In this document: one piece after another, positions 10,001-18,108 of the stretch | How the letters are laid out: the number at the start of each line of letters is the position of its first letter | How positions within the stretch are numbered: the first letter of the stretch is position 1 | DNA from: Candidatus Cloacimonadota bacterium | GTDB taxonomy: Bacteria > Cloacimonadota > Cloacimonadia > Cloacimonadales > Cloacimonadaceae | NCBI GenBank assembly: GCA_012728875.1 | Contig: JAAYEF010000010.1 | Coordinates: 1 to 64,000 of the forward strand | Length of the DNA stretch: 64,000 nt | Reading direction: 5' to 3' | Notes under the pieces: generated by a model | Databases searched by the model: none | Told to the model about the DNA's origin: nothing | The model's input: only the letters and a program-made list of their open reading frames with translations | Position numbers and translations under genes: made by a program

Positions 10001-12168
10001 AAGTGGTTGACCATCCAGTAAAATTGGTTTTCCCAAGGACGTTGCACCATCATGACCAGGTTTCCACCCTCATAAGGATAGGGAGTGGTCAAGGGTATCA
10101 AAATGTCGTTTTGCCCACTGGGAATATCCAAGGTTCCATCAAAAACCTGCGTAAGCTGTGTGGAGGGTATCCAGCCGTAGGTAAGATCAGTTTGGTTTGT
10201 TTCGCCCATCCAGATGTTCACGGGCATATCATAAAAATCCTCGTCGTACTTGTTGTACAGCTGTATGGCTTCCAGTAAACCACGCTCCACGTCCAATTCG
10301 TCCCTTAAATAAATTGTTTCGAACAGTGAGTTTTGATAGAAGAAAGCTATCGGCATCCTTCCAAAAGAGCCTCCATTGCCAACTGTTATCAAGGATGTCC
10401 CCTCGGGTTTCACATCCACGTTATAGTTAGCGGTCACATTATTGTGAGGCATGGTGTCTCCATCCAAAAACACCTTGGCGTAGAGATAGGTGGAACCTTC
10501 AGAGGTCGGAGTCCAAGAAAAAGGAATCTGCAAGGTTTCAGTGTGCCCGATTTCCGGACCGGTCACAGTTCCGATTTCGATGTCTCCTTCCTGGTAAAGC
10601 TTCACCTGATAATTGCTTTGGGATTCAACGCCGTTATTGCGGATATGAATCAAATAGTTGCAGGCTTTGCCAACGCTGGGGGTTGTGTTTCCAATGATGT
10701 GATACGCCTCCAAATCCATATTGATGGATTCCCCGGTATAGAAGAAGCTGGTTTTGGGAAATATTGATTTTGTAGTGCCGGGAGGCGGACTGGCTGGGTT
10801 TATGTTGGCAACACCGCCGCCAAGGGTCACAATCCGAGCTCTTGTCTGTGGACCACTTTGACAATAAAAGCCGTCCTCGCTGTCCAAAGTAAGCGTGTTT
10901 CGCGGGCGGTAAACCATCATCACCAAATTGCCGCCTTCATGTTCATAAGGCGTATCAAACAGAATGTGGATCATATTCGAGCCGAGGGGAAAATCGACGT
11001 TTCCGTCAAAAACCATTTGGAGTTGTGTGGACGGAATCATACCTCCAGTCTGCAGGTCTGCTCTCTCGGTCGATCCCAGCCAAATTTGTATGTTTTGATC
11101 CAGTGCTTGCCTGATGAAGAGGTTGTAAAATGCCAAGGATGTAATTGTCCCGCTTGAAAAACCGAATTCGTCAGGATAATAGATACATTCGAATAGAGAA
11201 GCTGTGTATTTAAATTCGATCGGCAGCCGGGAAAACTCGTTTCCATAACCAATTGTAACATATTGATTGGCTGTGGTAAAATTCCAAACGGGACAGTTTT
11301 CAGCTTCACCAATGATGTTGGTGGGAATGACGCGCCAATAATAGACGGTTTCAGGCTCGATGTCTGAAGGCAGGGGATAGCTTGTAGCGGTGGTTTCCCC
11401 AACAAATGGGGGCGGGTTGTCGGTCCCCAGATACACTTTGTATCCAGAAGGGACTCCGCCGCCGCTTTTCCATTCCAGGTTTCCCGTGGGAATAACATCG
11501 AAGGTGCCATCTCTGGGAAGCACAAGCAAAGCCGGATTGGGCTGACTGGTGGGCACCAAAGCCTGCATGTTAAACTTCATGTTTGCCCTTAACTCGCGCA
11601 GCGTGCCGGAGGTTCCGGTTAAGCCATCATCCTCCAAGCTTTGAAAACGCAGACTGCTGGCATAGTCCGTGTTGGTACAATAAACATACGAATTAAAGCC
11701 CACCCATTCATCCCGGAATCTTGAGGATACTTCAACTATTATGTTTGACTCTCCGTCCCAGTTGAAGGGATTGGAAAAATTATGGACTATCCATCCCGTC
11801 GTGGTGGGAGCGAAATTGTGATATTCATATACGGTTTGATATTCGCCAAGTTCAAATTCTGGAACCAGTTCTGTTTGGTTCGTGTGTTTCATCCTGATCA
11901 TAAAACCAGGCATCGGCGACACATTCAAGACCTGTTGAACGTTGAAGGCAACTGAATTGATGTTACCCGGACCTCCTCCAGCTGCAAAAATCTCAGCGGC
12001 ATGAATCAGGTATTGTTGTCGGAAGCTATTCCACCAACTCGCGTAAGGTGTCGCATAGTTTGTCGATTCCGCCCCTTCTCCAATTGTGATATCGGTTTGG
12101 GCATGAATCGTGGAGCAAATGCCAAGTGCCAGGATCAGCACCAGCAGTTTTAAGAGTCTGTTTTTCAC
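7075..12168 (-). CDS. Giant secreted multidomain surface protein (Fn3 and carboxypeptidase-regulatory-like domains)
   Basis: A 1697-residue exported protein. The start is GTG at 12168, 8 bases after AAGGAG, followed by a signal peptide ending near STIHAQ. Visible modules: three copies of a beta-sandwich domain opening like TIGEGAE/TIGYGNE/TVGNGGS; one GYKVYLGTDNPP Fn3-like module; three carboxypeptidase regulatory-like domains (SGTVHTLGAPMIGATV, TGRVVGSDNF, TGIVTDIATNLPIAGARV); and a duplicated jelly-roll domain with AVKVWPADPGEFSIRVWTGG and AVRFWPADTANFTIQVWSGG. The C-terminus is the same Fn3-like module as in the protease ending at 2547. No catalytic motif is seen. It is probably a surface adhesin or matrix protein; specific function unknown. 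Confidence 0.8.
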   Translation of the reverse strand: MKNRLLKLLVLILALGICSTIHAQTDITIGEGAESTNYATPYASWWNSFRQQYLIHAAEIFAAGGGPGNINSVAFNVQQVLNVSPMPGFMIRMKHTNQTELVPEFELGEYQTVYEYHNFAPTTTGWIVHNFSNPFNWDGESNIIVEVSSRFRDEWVGFNSYVYCTNTDYASSLRFQSLEDDGLTGTSGTLRELRANMKFNMQALVPTSQPNPALLVLPRDGTFDVIPTGNLEWKSGGGVPSGYKVYLGTDNPPPFVGETTATSYPLPSDIEPETVYYWRVIPTNIIGEAENCPVWNFTTANQYVTIGYGNEFSRLPIEFKYTASLFECIYYPDEFGFSSGTITSLAFYNLFIRQALDQNIQIWLGSTERADLQTGGMIPSTQLQMVFDGNVDFPLGSNMIHILFDTPYEHEGGNLVMMVYRPRNTLTLDSEDGFYCQSGPQTRARIVTLGGGVANINPASPPPGTTKSIFPKTSFFYTGESINMDLEAYHIIGNTTPSVGKACNYLIHIRNNGVESQSNYQVKLYQEGDIEIGTVTGPEIGHTETLQIPFSWTPTSEGSTYLYAKVFLDGDTMPHNNVTANYNVDVKPEGTSLITVGNGGSFGRMPIAFFYQNSLFETIYLRDELDVERGLLEAIQLYNKYDEDFYDMPVNIWMGETNQTDLTYGWIPSTQLTQVFDGTLDIPSGQNDILIPLTTPYPYEGGNLVMMVQRPWENQFYWMVNHFVQHDGVIIYRTRFAESDAVRYNPASPPTNTVPQRTFPKTSFVFSTEGLGSVSGTVHTLGAPMIGATVAVNNTLLRYTTAADGNYEFPFVEQGLRQITTTKYGYQDLTLDVNVVEGENVSLDFNLVPIPLVTVTGRVVGSDNFEAGLNNATIKLNGYENYQTTTNAQGFFTIPNVYSDKTYSISIKRSGYREHTGNLTVESSNVDMGDIILRELSNPPRSVVATEAFDFSKVSVTWLSPATNDVGQWIHYDSGNNVGNKIGTGSAVDFDAVIRYPASALTSFAGMRLQAVKVWPADPGEFSIRVWTGGTAAAPENLILEQPFTPDPLNTYNTVTLNEPVLITGTEELWFGLRSVVTGGYPVGCDTGPAADGFGNMMHIQGSWATLLDMAPDLNYNWNIQGYVGHSVPSRAPQITLASFDDESDPDRALEGYQVFRFLSEDAYDESSWEQLTDENISTRSFVDHEWSSLPTGKYKYAVKAHYTNFISSGPSFSNEIPKGMNGVLTGIVTDIATNLPIAGARVTAGEYSGITNSQGRYEFFVYRGTYEISCVKAGYSLWNIQNMLVVGNQSTTLNIALTEGTLPPRFVTAENTGNAVNLTWSAPPSEGGEWLQYTTQASNGSLGINGGGTFSVAARFPASVMRDYEGQSLRAVRFWPADTANFTIQVWSGGNATAPAFLRTEQAFTPETLKTYNTVVLDHPVVINGNEELWFGYSVTHGPDRYPAGTDNGPVIDGFGNLINPGDGWVSLMSVAPTYDVNWCLQGFVGHFPPTDAPAITSAIVLEHGQPSNEGIFAMHRDFAQNPETNSRKDTFRLSTMEGTASGYRAHTGYKIWRLLAGEENNETAWIQITPNNVTGLGWQENQWNSLPSGEYRWAVKSVYTGDNLSQPAFSNTLFRETSVGLEAPELSVVKIATGFALSWNEVAGATVYHIYRSTDPFGTFDFLDSTTNLGFEDNEIQSKAFYHVKAVQEQPLPSK

Positions 12169-12379
12169 AAGGGTCTCCTTTTATGGCTCTATTTTATTTA
12201 TAAAGTCTCATTTGCAGCCATACATACCCTACATATCCAAAGACCGGGCAATTTGTCCTCCCAAGGGCAGGGACTCTGTGTCCGCATTTTTTCTTTACGC
12301 GTGTCTAAATATAGTGTGTAATGTAGTGGTTAAAAACCGCGTAATTGACCCTTGTCTTGATAACTTGGGCTTCCCAAAA

Positions 12380-12412
12380 AACACAAAAGGGCACGATCCA
12401 TCGACCGCGCCC
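12380..12412 (-). terminator. Rho-independent terminator of the T9SS-tail protein gene
   Basis: On the minus strand GGGCGCG (12406-12412) pairs with CGTGCCC (12389-12395) around a 10-base loop, followed by TTTTGTGTTTTTT. It begins 30 bp after the stop codon at 12442. Confidence 0.75.
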
Positions 12413-12441
12413 AATTGATTAACATTTGTATTGATGATTTC

Positions 12442-13518
12442 TTACTTTATGATAACCATCTTGTTTGTTTGGTTAAGGCTGTGCGTGCTTAGCTTGTAGA
12501 AATAGATTCCACTACCGCAGGCTTTGCCGCTGCTATCTGTACCATTCCAGGTAACGTTGTGGCTGCCTTCGCCGAGCTTCACGGTTTTAACAGTCTGGCC
12601 GCTAATGTTGTAAATCGTAAGAGTGCCATTCTCCCCAGCTTTGATTTCAACTTCGATATTTGCTACGCCACCCATCTTGAAAGGATTGGGATAGGCGTTT
12701 TTCAGTATGGTTAGCTCCGGAAGGGCGGGTGGGATGTCCATCGTCACGTTAACGCTGACGGGGCCGTGGTAACTGTTGCTGGCAGGCTCGACACTTTCCA
12801 GCCAATAGTGGTAGGTGTGGTCGTTTTCGACTTCCGTGTCGATGAACCTGTAAGTCTGGGTTTGGCTAGTGTTGGTTGCAGGGATCAAAATGGGAGTCAC
12901 CAACTGCGCGTCGCTCTGTTGAGGGCTTTCGTTGCGATACACACGATATCCCAGCATGTTTGTCTCAGATTGGCTCACCCAGTCCAACTGTACAGTATTG
13001 TGACTTGTCGCGACGGCAGTAAAGCTGCTCAGCTCAACCGGTACATGGGCTTCGTCGCCCAAGATTACGCTGTCGGGAATAATGACCGCGAGATCATTCA
13101 TACGCCATTTATTCCCGGCACTCTCATGGACATATTGCCAAGAAAATGTGTTTGTTTCAGGGTCAGGATTGCCCAGATATGTCAAATAATAGGTAAAAGT
13201 GAGGCCGACCATCGATCCGGATGTGGAAAAAAGATCACCTCTGAAAACTGCAAATCCCGCGCCGTTTCCTGGGCTGTTTGTTTGGCGGCAAACTCTCAGA
13301 TATGTCACGTGAGCCCAGTCTGTGGAAACTGTTTCATTTCCGTCGGTAACTTCAAGTTTCCAGTCTGCTGAGTGAGTGTTAGGCGGGGCTGTGTTGGTCA
13401 CGTAGTCGCGGATATCAAGGTTTTCAAGCCTGATTTCCTGATAGACATAATTCATACTGTATCCCATGATACAAACCGCAAAGGACAGAAGACTGACTAG
13501 TACAAGTAGTTTTTTCAT
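12442..13518 (-). CDS. Exported protein with type IX secretion C-terminal sorting domain
   Basis: A 358-residue protein with an N-terminal signal peptide (MKKLLVLVSLLSFAVCIMG) and a good AAGGAG site before the ATG. The middle contains VPVELSSFTAVATSHNTVQLDW, a Fn3-like segment commonly found just before T9SS tails. The last 85 residues form the FlgD/Por-type sorting domain: AYPNPFKMGG, YNISGQTVKTVKLGEG, WNGTDSSGKACGSGIYFYKL, ending in KMVIIK. Known biology: such tails direct secretion through the T9SS and are usually cleaved at the cell surface. The N-terminal part (about 30-160) is not recognised. Confidence 0.85.
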   Translation of the reverse strand: MKKLLVLVSLLSFAVCIMGYSMNYVYQEIRLENLDIRDYVTNTAPPNTHSADWKLEVTDGNETVSTDWAHVTYLRVCRQTNSPGNGAGFAVFRGDLFSTSGSMVGLTFTYYLTYLGNPDPETNTFSWQYVHESAGNKWRMNDLAVIIPDSVILGDEAHVPVELSSFTAVATSHNTVQLDWVSQSETNMLGYRVYRNESPQQSDAQLVTPILIPATNTSQTQTYRFIDTEVENDHTYHYWLESVEPASNSYHGPVSVNVTMDIPPALPELTILKNAYPNPFKMGGVANIEVEIKAGENGTLTIYNISGQTVKTVKLGEGSHNVTWNGTDSSGKACGSGIYFYKLSTHSLNQTNKMVIIK

Positions 13519-14146
13519 ACTTTGTTTCTCCTTGTTGTTATGGTTGTTTTACAAAATTTATTATCACTGGGACAATAAACGACAAATACTAAAGGATTTC
13601 ACAGAGAACTCATAACAAGAATTTATAGTTCTTAATCTTGAAGCTTGAGCACACTATGAAGTCTTCACATACGTTGCATAATAATTTCTGGACACAGGGA
13701 TTCTGTCAAGTATTTTTTTGCAGTATTTAAGATTTACCGGAAACGAGGATGTTCAAAACTATATACTTCATTACGTTGCTTGGCCAGCATTCTCGGGGAA
13801 AGCATATCTGCTTTACTTGATAGATTTGGTAAATCCAGCAGGCACAGTGCCATGAGGCAGTTCTAACATTGCACCATATCTCATAGGGTAGTATCGTTGG
13901 TTGCTGGGAAAAATCGCAGTTGCCTGAGTTGCAGCCAAATAATAAAGGAGATTTGGCAAAAAAGTTTTTGTCAACTGATCGGACTGAAGGAGCCCAATCC
14001 GCCCGAAATGTTTCCTAAGATTTTGAATACCGGTTTACGGTCTGATAAGTTTCTCAAATTGAAACAAAATGACAGGAACCAAAGTAAATAATCTGGATTT
14101 ATAGGTTTTGAGTTCAAGTGTTCAGATTTTCAGACTTCGGAGCAGA
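13519..14146. other. Intergenic region without recognised genes
   Basis: About 630 bp, AT-rich. It holds the upstream region of the T9SS-tail gene at its left end. A 64-codon open frame at 13897-14091 shows no family features and no ribosome binding site. Nothing else is recognised. Confidence 0.5.
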
Positions 14147-15700
14147 TTAATTCTGAGTCAATTCTTTTAGGAACTTTAAAACCGTTGGGTAGCTTATATT
14201 CAGTTGTCTGCTCAGCTTCATTTTATTGAATTTATGATGCTTGAACAGATAATTTAAAATATCTGTTTGAAAATGGCGGTTTGCATTTTTCCAGTCAAGG
14301 TCCCCCACTTCGTGGCAATAGCGAACCAAATCGGGGTTCAGTTCGAGCTTGCGTACGCGAGCATAGCTGTAGCGTAGGTCAGGTATATCATAGCCCGCTT
14401 CGATGAGTTTTTCTCTTATTGCATAAGTGGTGCGCAATTTTAGGCCAAGCTGTTTGGAAAGGATGTTTGCATCTTCGGTTTGATATCTGTGGTACATTAA
14501 TAAAGTATATTCAAACATGTTTTTTATCTGATTCCAGTCTTTACCCAAACAGAGTTCGAATACTCCCTTTTCAGTTTTCGATTTTGAGCCGCTGGCATCA
14601 TATTTTTCTAAAATCAGGGGGTATTCCCTCACTATCCTTGCGGCTCTGGAAAAAAGATAAATTCCGTGAACTTGCATCAAAGTGGCGGCTTCGAAGCCTT
14701 TGTTATAGAAATACAAGCCTTTGTCCCAGTCCTGAAGTTCTTCAAATTGATGCTGCGCCAAATAGAGGCAGGCAACCGGAATTTTTTGGACGATTTGGTG
14801 TTTTTCACAGTAGTCCAGCAGGGTGAGCAGCGTTTCTATGCGCTTCTTGTGGTTTTGGCCATATCGCTCGTAAAGGGAAGCTGTGTTTTCCAAGCATAGT
14901 GCGCGTCGATAGTGGTTTTTGCTGATGTCATAAGCTTCACGGTAGCAGTTCAACGCATTTTGCCATTCCTTGTGATTGGCATACCAGATGCCCAAAGCCA
15001 GTTGAAATGCTGCATGGAAACTGTCCAACCCCATTTTTTTGCATATCCGGCTGCCCTCAAAATAGTTGTCGAAAGCTTTGTCCATCAAATCCAGTTTTAC
15101 GTTTATCCCCAAACGGTAGTACAAACCCAGCACCAAAGCATAGTGTATCTTGTGTTTGCGAAGATAGTCCAAGCAATTGTCATATTCGTTCAAGTCTCCT
15201 TCCACCACGTCCATATAAAAGCGGTTGTGCCAAACCGCGCGGTTCAGGGTGCGAATAATAACCTTCAACGTTTCCGACACCGAAAAGGAATAGGCTTGAT
15301 CCAAGTATTCATTTGTGTTTTTCATGTCGGACAGGAGATAGTGGAGGCTGGCAATTTCAAATAAAGAATAGGAATATAAATCATTTGGAGGCAGATAACC
15401 GCTCGGTTGGCGAATCTCTTTTCGGAGCAAATCGTTTGCTTCCATCAAGTATTGCCGACCTCGCAGCATATTGCCATCCAGATAGAAAAAAACACCCCAA
15501 ATCAACAAATGACAAGCCTTGGTTTTCGCAATTGGCGAATCCATCCTGTCAGGAAGCTCCAGTCCGTGAAGAATTTTGTCGTCAATCAGAGACAGCGTTC
15601 GCCAATAGTCTTTTATCAACTCCAAATGTTTTGCAACGTATTGGGCGCTGTGCCCAAGTGTGTAAGCTTCATTCGTTTTGGGTTGCGATTTTTTTTTCAT
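14147..15700 (-). CDS. TPR-like repeat protein with C-terminal helix-turn-helix
   Basis: A 517-residue cytoplasmic protein, starting at the ATG before MKKKSQPKTNEAY (GGAA ribosome site); a longer frame opening at 15757 would add 19 unlikely residues. Residues about 20-370 are helical repeats of TPR type, for example ALGIWYANHKEWQNALNCYREAY. The C-terminal part includes LRTTYAIREKLIEAGYDIPD and ends with NKMKLSRQLNISYPTVLKFL, which fits a helix-turn-helix. There is no signal peptide. It is divergent from the T9SS-tail gene starting at 15988 with about 290 bp between. It may be a transcription regulator with a TPR sensor part; target unknown. Confidence 0.65.
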   Translation of the reverse strand: MKKKSQPKTNEAYTLGHSAQYVAKHLELIKDYWRTLSLIDDKILHGLELPDRMDSPIAKTKACHLLIWGVFFYLDGNMLRGRQYLMEANDLLRKEIRQPSGYLPPNDLYSYSLFEIASLHYLLSDMKNTNEYLDQAYSFSVSETLKVIIRTLNRAVWHNRFYMDVVEGDLNEYDNCLDYLRKHKIHYALVLGLYYRLGINVKLDLMDKAFDNYFEGSRICKKMGLDSFHAAFQLALGIWYANHKEWQNALNCYREAYDISKNHYRRALCLENTASLYERYGQNHKKRIETLLTLLDYCEKHQIVQKIPVACLYLAQHQFEELQDWDKGLYFYNKGFEAATLMQVHGIYLFSRAARIVREYPLILEKYDASGSKSKTEKGVFELCLGKDWNQIKNMFEYTLLMYHRYQTEDANILSKQLGLKLRTTYAIREKLIEAGYDIPDLRYSYARVRKLELNPDLVRYCHEVGDLDWKNANRHFQTDILNYLFKHHKFNKMKLSRQLNISYPTVLKFLKELTQN

Positions 15701-15837
15701 ATCATTTCCAATTCTTGAGAACGTTTGTTTTGTCAAGTGGATACCCCACATAGCCATTATAAACGCGATGAAATTTGGTCAAGCTTGTCTTCAAGTGGGT
15801 TGGAGTTTGTTTTATCTCTATTTATATTTTATTTGGC

Positions 15838-15867
15838 TTGACAATTTTTGAAAACCATGTCTATTTT
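15838..15867 (+). promoter_or_regulatory. Candidate sigma70-type promoter for the T9SS-tail gene at 15988
   Basis: TTGACA at 15838-15843, 18-base spacer, TATTTT at 15862-15867. It lies about 120 bp upstream of the start codon. It matches by eye only. Confidence 0.5.
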
Positions 15868-15987
15868 GAGTTAAGATCGAAATCATTGTAAAAAATTATG
15901 CAATCGTGTGCTGTTATTGCGATTGATAGAGCACGAACCCTCGGATTTAGAGGTGAGCACACACCAAATAATAAGAAGGAGAAGATC

Positions 15988-17958
15988 ATGAAAGAAAGGA
16001 CACTTTTTGTATTAGCCTTAATTCTAATGCTATGCTTGCTTTCTGGGTTAAGCGGACGTACGGTCATACTCACGGAAAATTTTGACACCGGGAGTTTTGT
16101 TCCCACAGGCTGGAAGCTTCAAAAAACCGGCTCCAGTAACGACTGGACACGGAACACAACCGCGACATATTCCTATTCCCCAAATAATTGTTTGGGGCAT
16201 CGGGGACTAAGTTATGTTGCATCAAATGCCTGGATTTTTACGAAGGCAGTTAACCTGACTGCCGGCAAAGCCTATGTGCTTGAATTCTATCAGCGTACCA
16301 GATCAGCAGCTCAAAATATGAAAGTGACGGTGGGAAGCAGCCAGACCAGTGCCGGTCAGACCAATGTTCTTCTCACTTTGGAAGATGTAAGCAGCGACAC
16401 TTATGAAAAGAGGGTTACAGAAGAGTTCGTTCCCGATACTTCAGGCACATATTACTTTGCAATGCATTGCTATACACCTGCAAATTCGGGGTATTTGTAC
16501 GTTGACGATATTGCCGTGTACGAATATGATTCTGTCAATCCAAAACCCTTTGTTGTTAGCCCATCCAGCCATGTGAGAATCGATTTGAACTGGAGTTTGA
16601 ATGCGAATTCCGACAATGTGCTTTTGGCCTGGAACGATTCGGACAACTTTGGCACGCCTTCCGGTTCATATTCGGTGGGTAACACAATCACCGGAGGAGG
16701 CACTGTCCTGCTGGCAAACAGCTCGATAACCGGCTTCACACACGAAGACAGAGACCCAAAAGACACATACTATTACAGGATTTGGTCACAACGTGACGAC
16801 GGTGTGGGTTCCACCGATTATTCTCCCGGTGTAACAGGTAATGCGACAACTTTTGCCCCACCAATAAACAGTTTCCCGTGGATGGAAGATTTTACCGGTA
16901 TTGCCCAAGATAATATACCCGAGGATTGGGATAGAAATGACGTTCACTGGAGAGTTGTACCCTATAATTTTGCCGGCGGAGAGAGTGCTCCCGAACTGTC
17001 GATTAGTGCTTTTATACCCTGGGAAACTAAGCAACATAGGGTTGTTACGCCCCATTTTGTGGGCAATGCCGCGGGCTTCACTTTAAGTTTCAAACATTGG
17101 GTCCAAGTTACCACAAGAACCGCCACCTACGCGGTGGAATATTCAACCGATAATGGAAGCACTTGGCAAACTCTTTGGTCTTTGGTGGACCCTATGGAGG
17201 ATGTGGGCCCCGGTACAACCGAAACTATTGATATAGCTGGAATTAACGGAACATTTCAGATATCCTGGCTTTTCGATGGATATATAAGAGACACTTATGG
17301 TTGGTATATTGATGACATTGAGTTGCATGAAAAAGAAGGTGGACACGTGCCTGTGGAACTATCCAGTTTCACCGCCACCATTTCCGTGGACAATTTTGTG
17401 AATCTGAAATGGATCACTCAATCCGAAACTGGGGTAGCGGGTTTTTACGTGTTACGCAATGATGAAGATGATCTTGCCAGTGCAGCAGCCATCAGTAGTA
17501 TGATTCTCGCCACAAATGGTTCGCAGCAACAGGTTTATTTGTATACGGATAGCGAACTTTATGATGACGGCATCTATTATTATTGGCTGCAAAGTTCAGA
17601 TATTGACGGCACAGTGCATTTCTTTGGCCCCATAAGCATAGAATATGTGGCTTCCAACGGTGAAGTGCCAGCTCCTCCATTGGTCACCGAGTTTAGCTCG
17701 ATCTTTCCCAATCCCTTCAATCCCACTGCTTTCTTCAACTATAGCTTGAAAGAAAGCGTTTCAGTCCAGTTTGAGATCTATAACGTCAAGGGAGAGCTGG
17801 TGCGTTTGATTCCCCCCAAAAAAAAATCCATCGGGCACCACCGCAGCGAATGGGACGGCCGCGACGACCAAGGACGCCTTTGCGGTACCGGCGTATACTA
17901 CATCCGCATGAAAGCCGGCAAAGACAACTTTGTACGAAAAGCGGTGTTGATGAAATAA
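15988..17958 (+). CDS. Exported protein with choice-of-anchor J-like domains and T9SS sorting domain
   Basis: A 656-residue protein. The start is the ATG before MKERTLFVLALILMLCLLSG, behind AAGGAG; the frame runs open 90 bases further upstream but lacks a signal sequence there. Two jelly-roll domains follow (ENFDTGSFVPTGWKL at about 23 and FPWMEDFTGIAQDNIPEDW at about 295), with a Fn3-like domain between them. Then comes VPVELSSFTATISVDNFVNLKW and the C-terminal sorting domain (IFPNPFNPTAFFNY, YNVKGELVRLI, WDGRDDQGRLCGTGVYYIRM, ending RKAVLMK). This is the second T9SS-tail protein here and shares its pre-tail module with the product at 12442. Function beyond surface attachment or secretion is unknown. 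Confidence 0.85.
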   Translation: MKERTLFVLALILMLCLLSGLSGRTVILTENFDTGSFVPTGWKLQKTGSSNDWTRNTTATYSYSPNNCLGHRGLSYVASNAWIFTKAVNLTAGKAYVLEFYQRTRSAAQNMKVTVGSSQTSAGQTNVLLTLEDVSSDTYEKRVTEEFVPDTSGTYYFAMHCYTPANSGYLYVDDIAVYEYDSVNPKPFVVSPSSHVRIDLNWSLNANSDNVLLAWNDSDNFGTPSGSYSVGNTITGGGTVLLANSSITGFTHEDRDPKDTYYYRIWSQRDDGVGSTDYSPGVTGNATTFAPPINSFPWMEDFTGIAQDNIPEDWDRNDVHWRVVPYNFAGGESAPELSISAFIPWETKQHRVVTPHFVGNAAGFTLSFKHWVQVTTRTATYAVEYSTDNGSTWQTLWSLVDPMEDVGPGTTETIDIAGINGTFQISWLFDGYIRDTYGWYIDDIELHEKEGGHVPVELSSFTATISVDNFVNLKWITQSETGVAGFYVLRNDEDDLASAAAISSMILATNGSQQQVYLYTDSELYDDGIYYYWLQSSDIDGTVHFFGPISIEYVASNGEVPAPPLVTEFSSIFPNPFNPTAFFNYSLKESVSVQFEIYNVKGELVRLIPPKKKSIGHHRSEWDGRDDQGRLCGTGVYYIRMKAGKDNFVRKAVLMK

Positions 17959-17982
17959 TAAAGACCATGTATCCAAAATATT

Positions 17983-18016
17983 TAAGCCCGGTTCTGATAT
18001 GCCGGGCTTAAATATT
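17983..18016 (+). terminator. Rho-independent terminator of the T9SS-tail gene at 15988
   Basis: A 9-bp perfect stem, TAAGCCCGG with CCGGGCTTA (17983-17991 and 18002-18010), followed by AATATTTG. The T run is weak. Confidence 0.7.
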
Positions 18017-18034
18017 TGCTCTCTGCATTGGCAG

Positions 18035-18063
18035 AAAAAAGACCCCCGCAAAATGCGAGGGTC
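18035..18063 (-). terminator. Rho-independent terminator of the surface protein gene at 18109
   Basis: On the minus strand GACCCTCGC pairs with GCGGGGGTC (18041-18063, one mismatch), followed directly by TTTTTT. It faces the plus-strand terminator at 17983. Confidence 0.8.
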
Positions 18064-18108
18064 CATTTTTAGCTTGGTTATGACTGTTGGTTAATGTGAT
18101 TTTTCAGC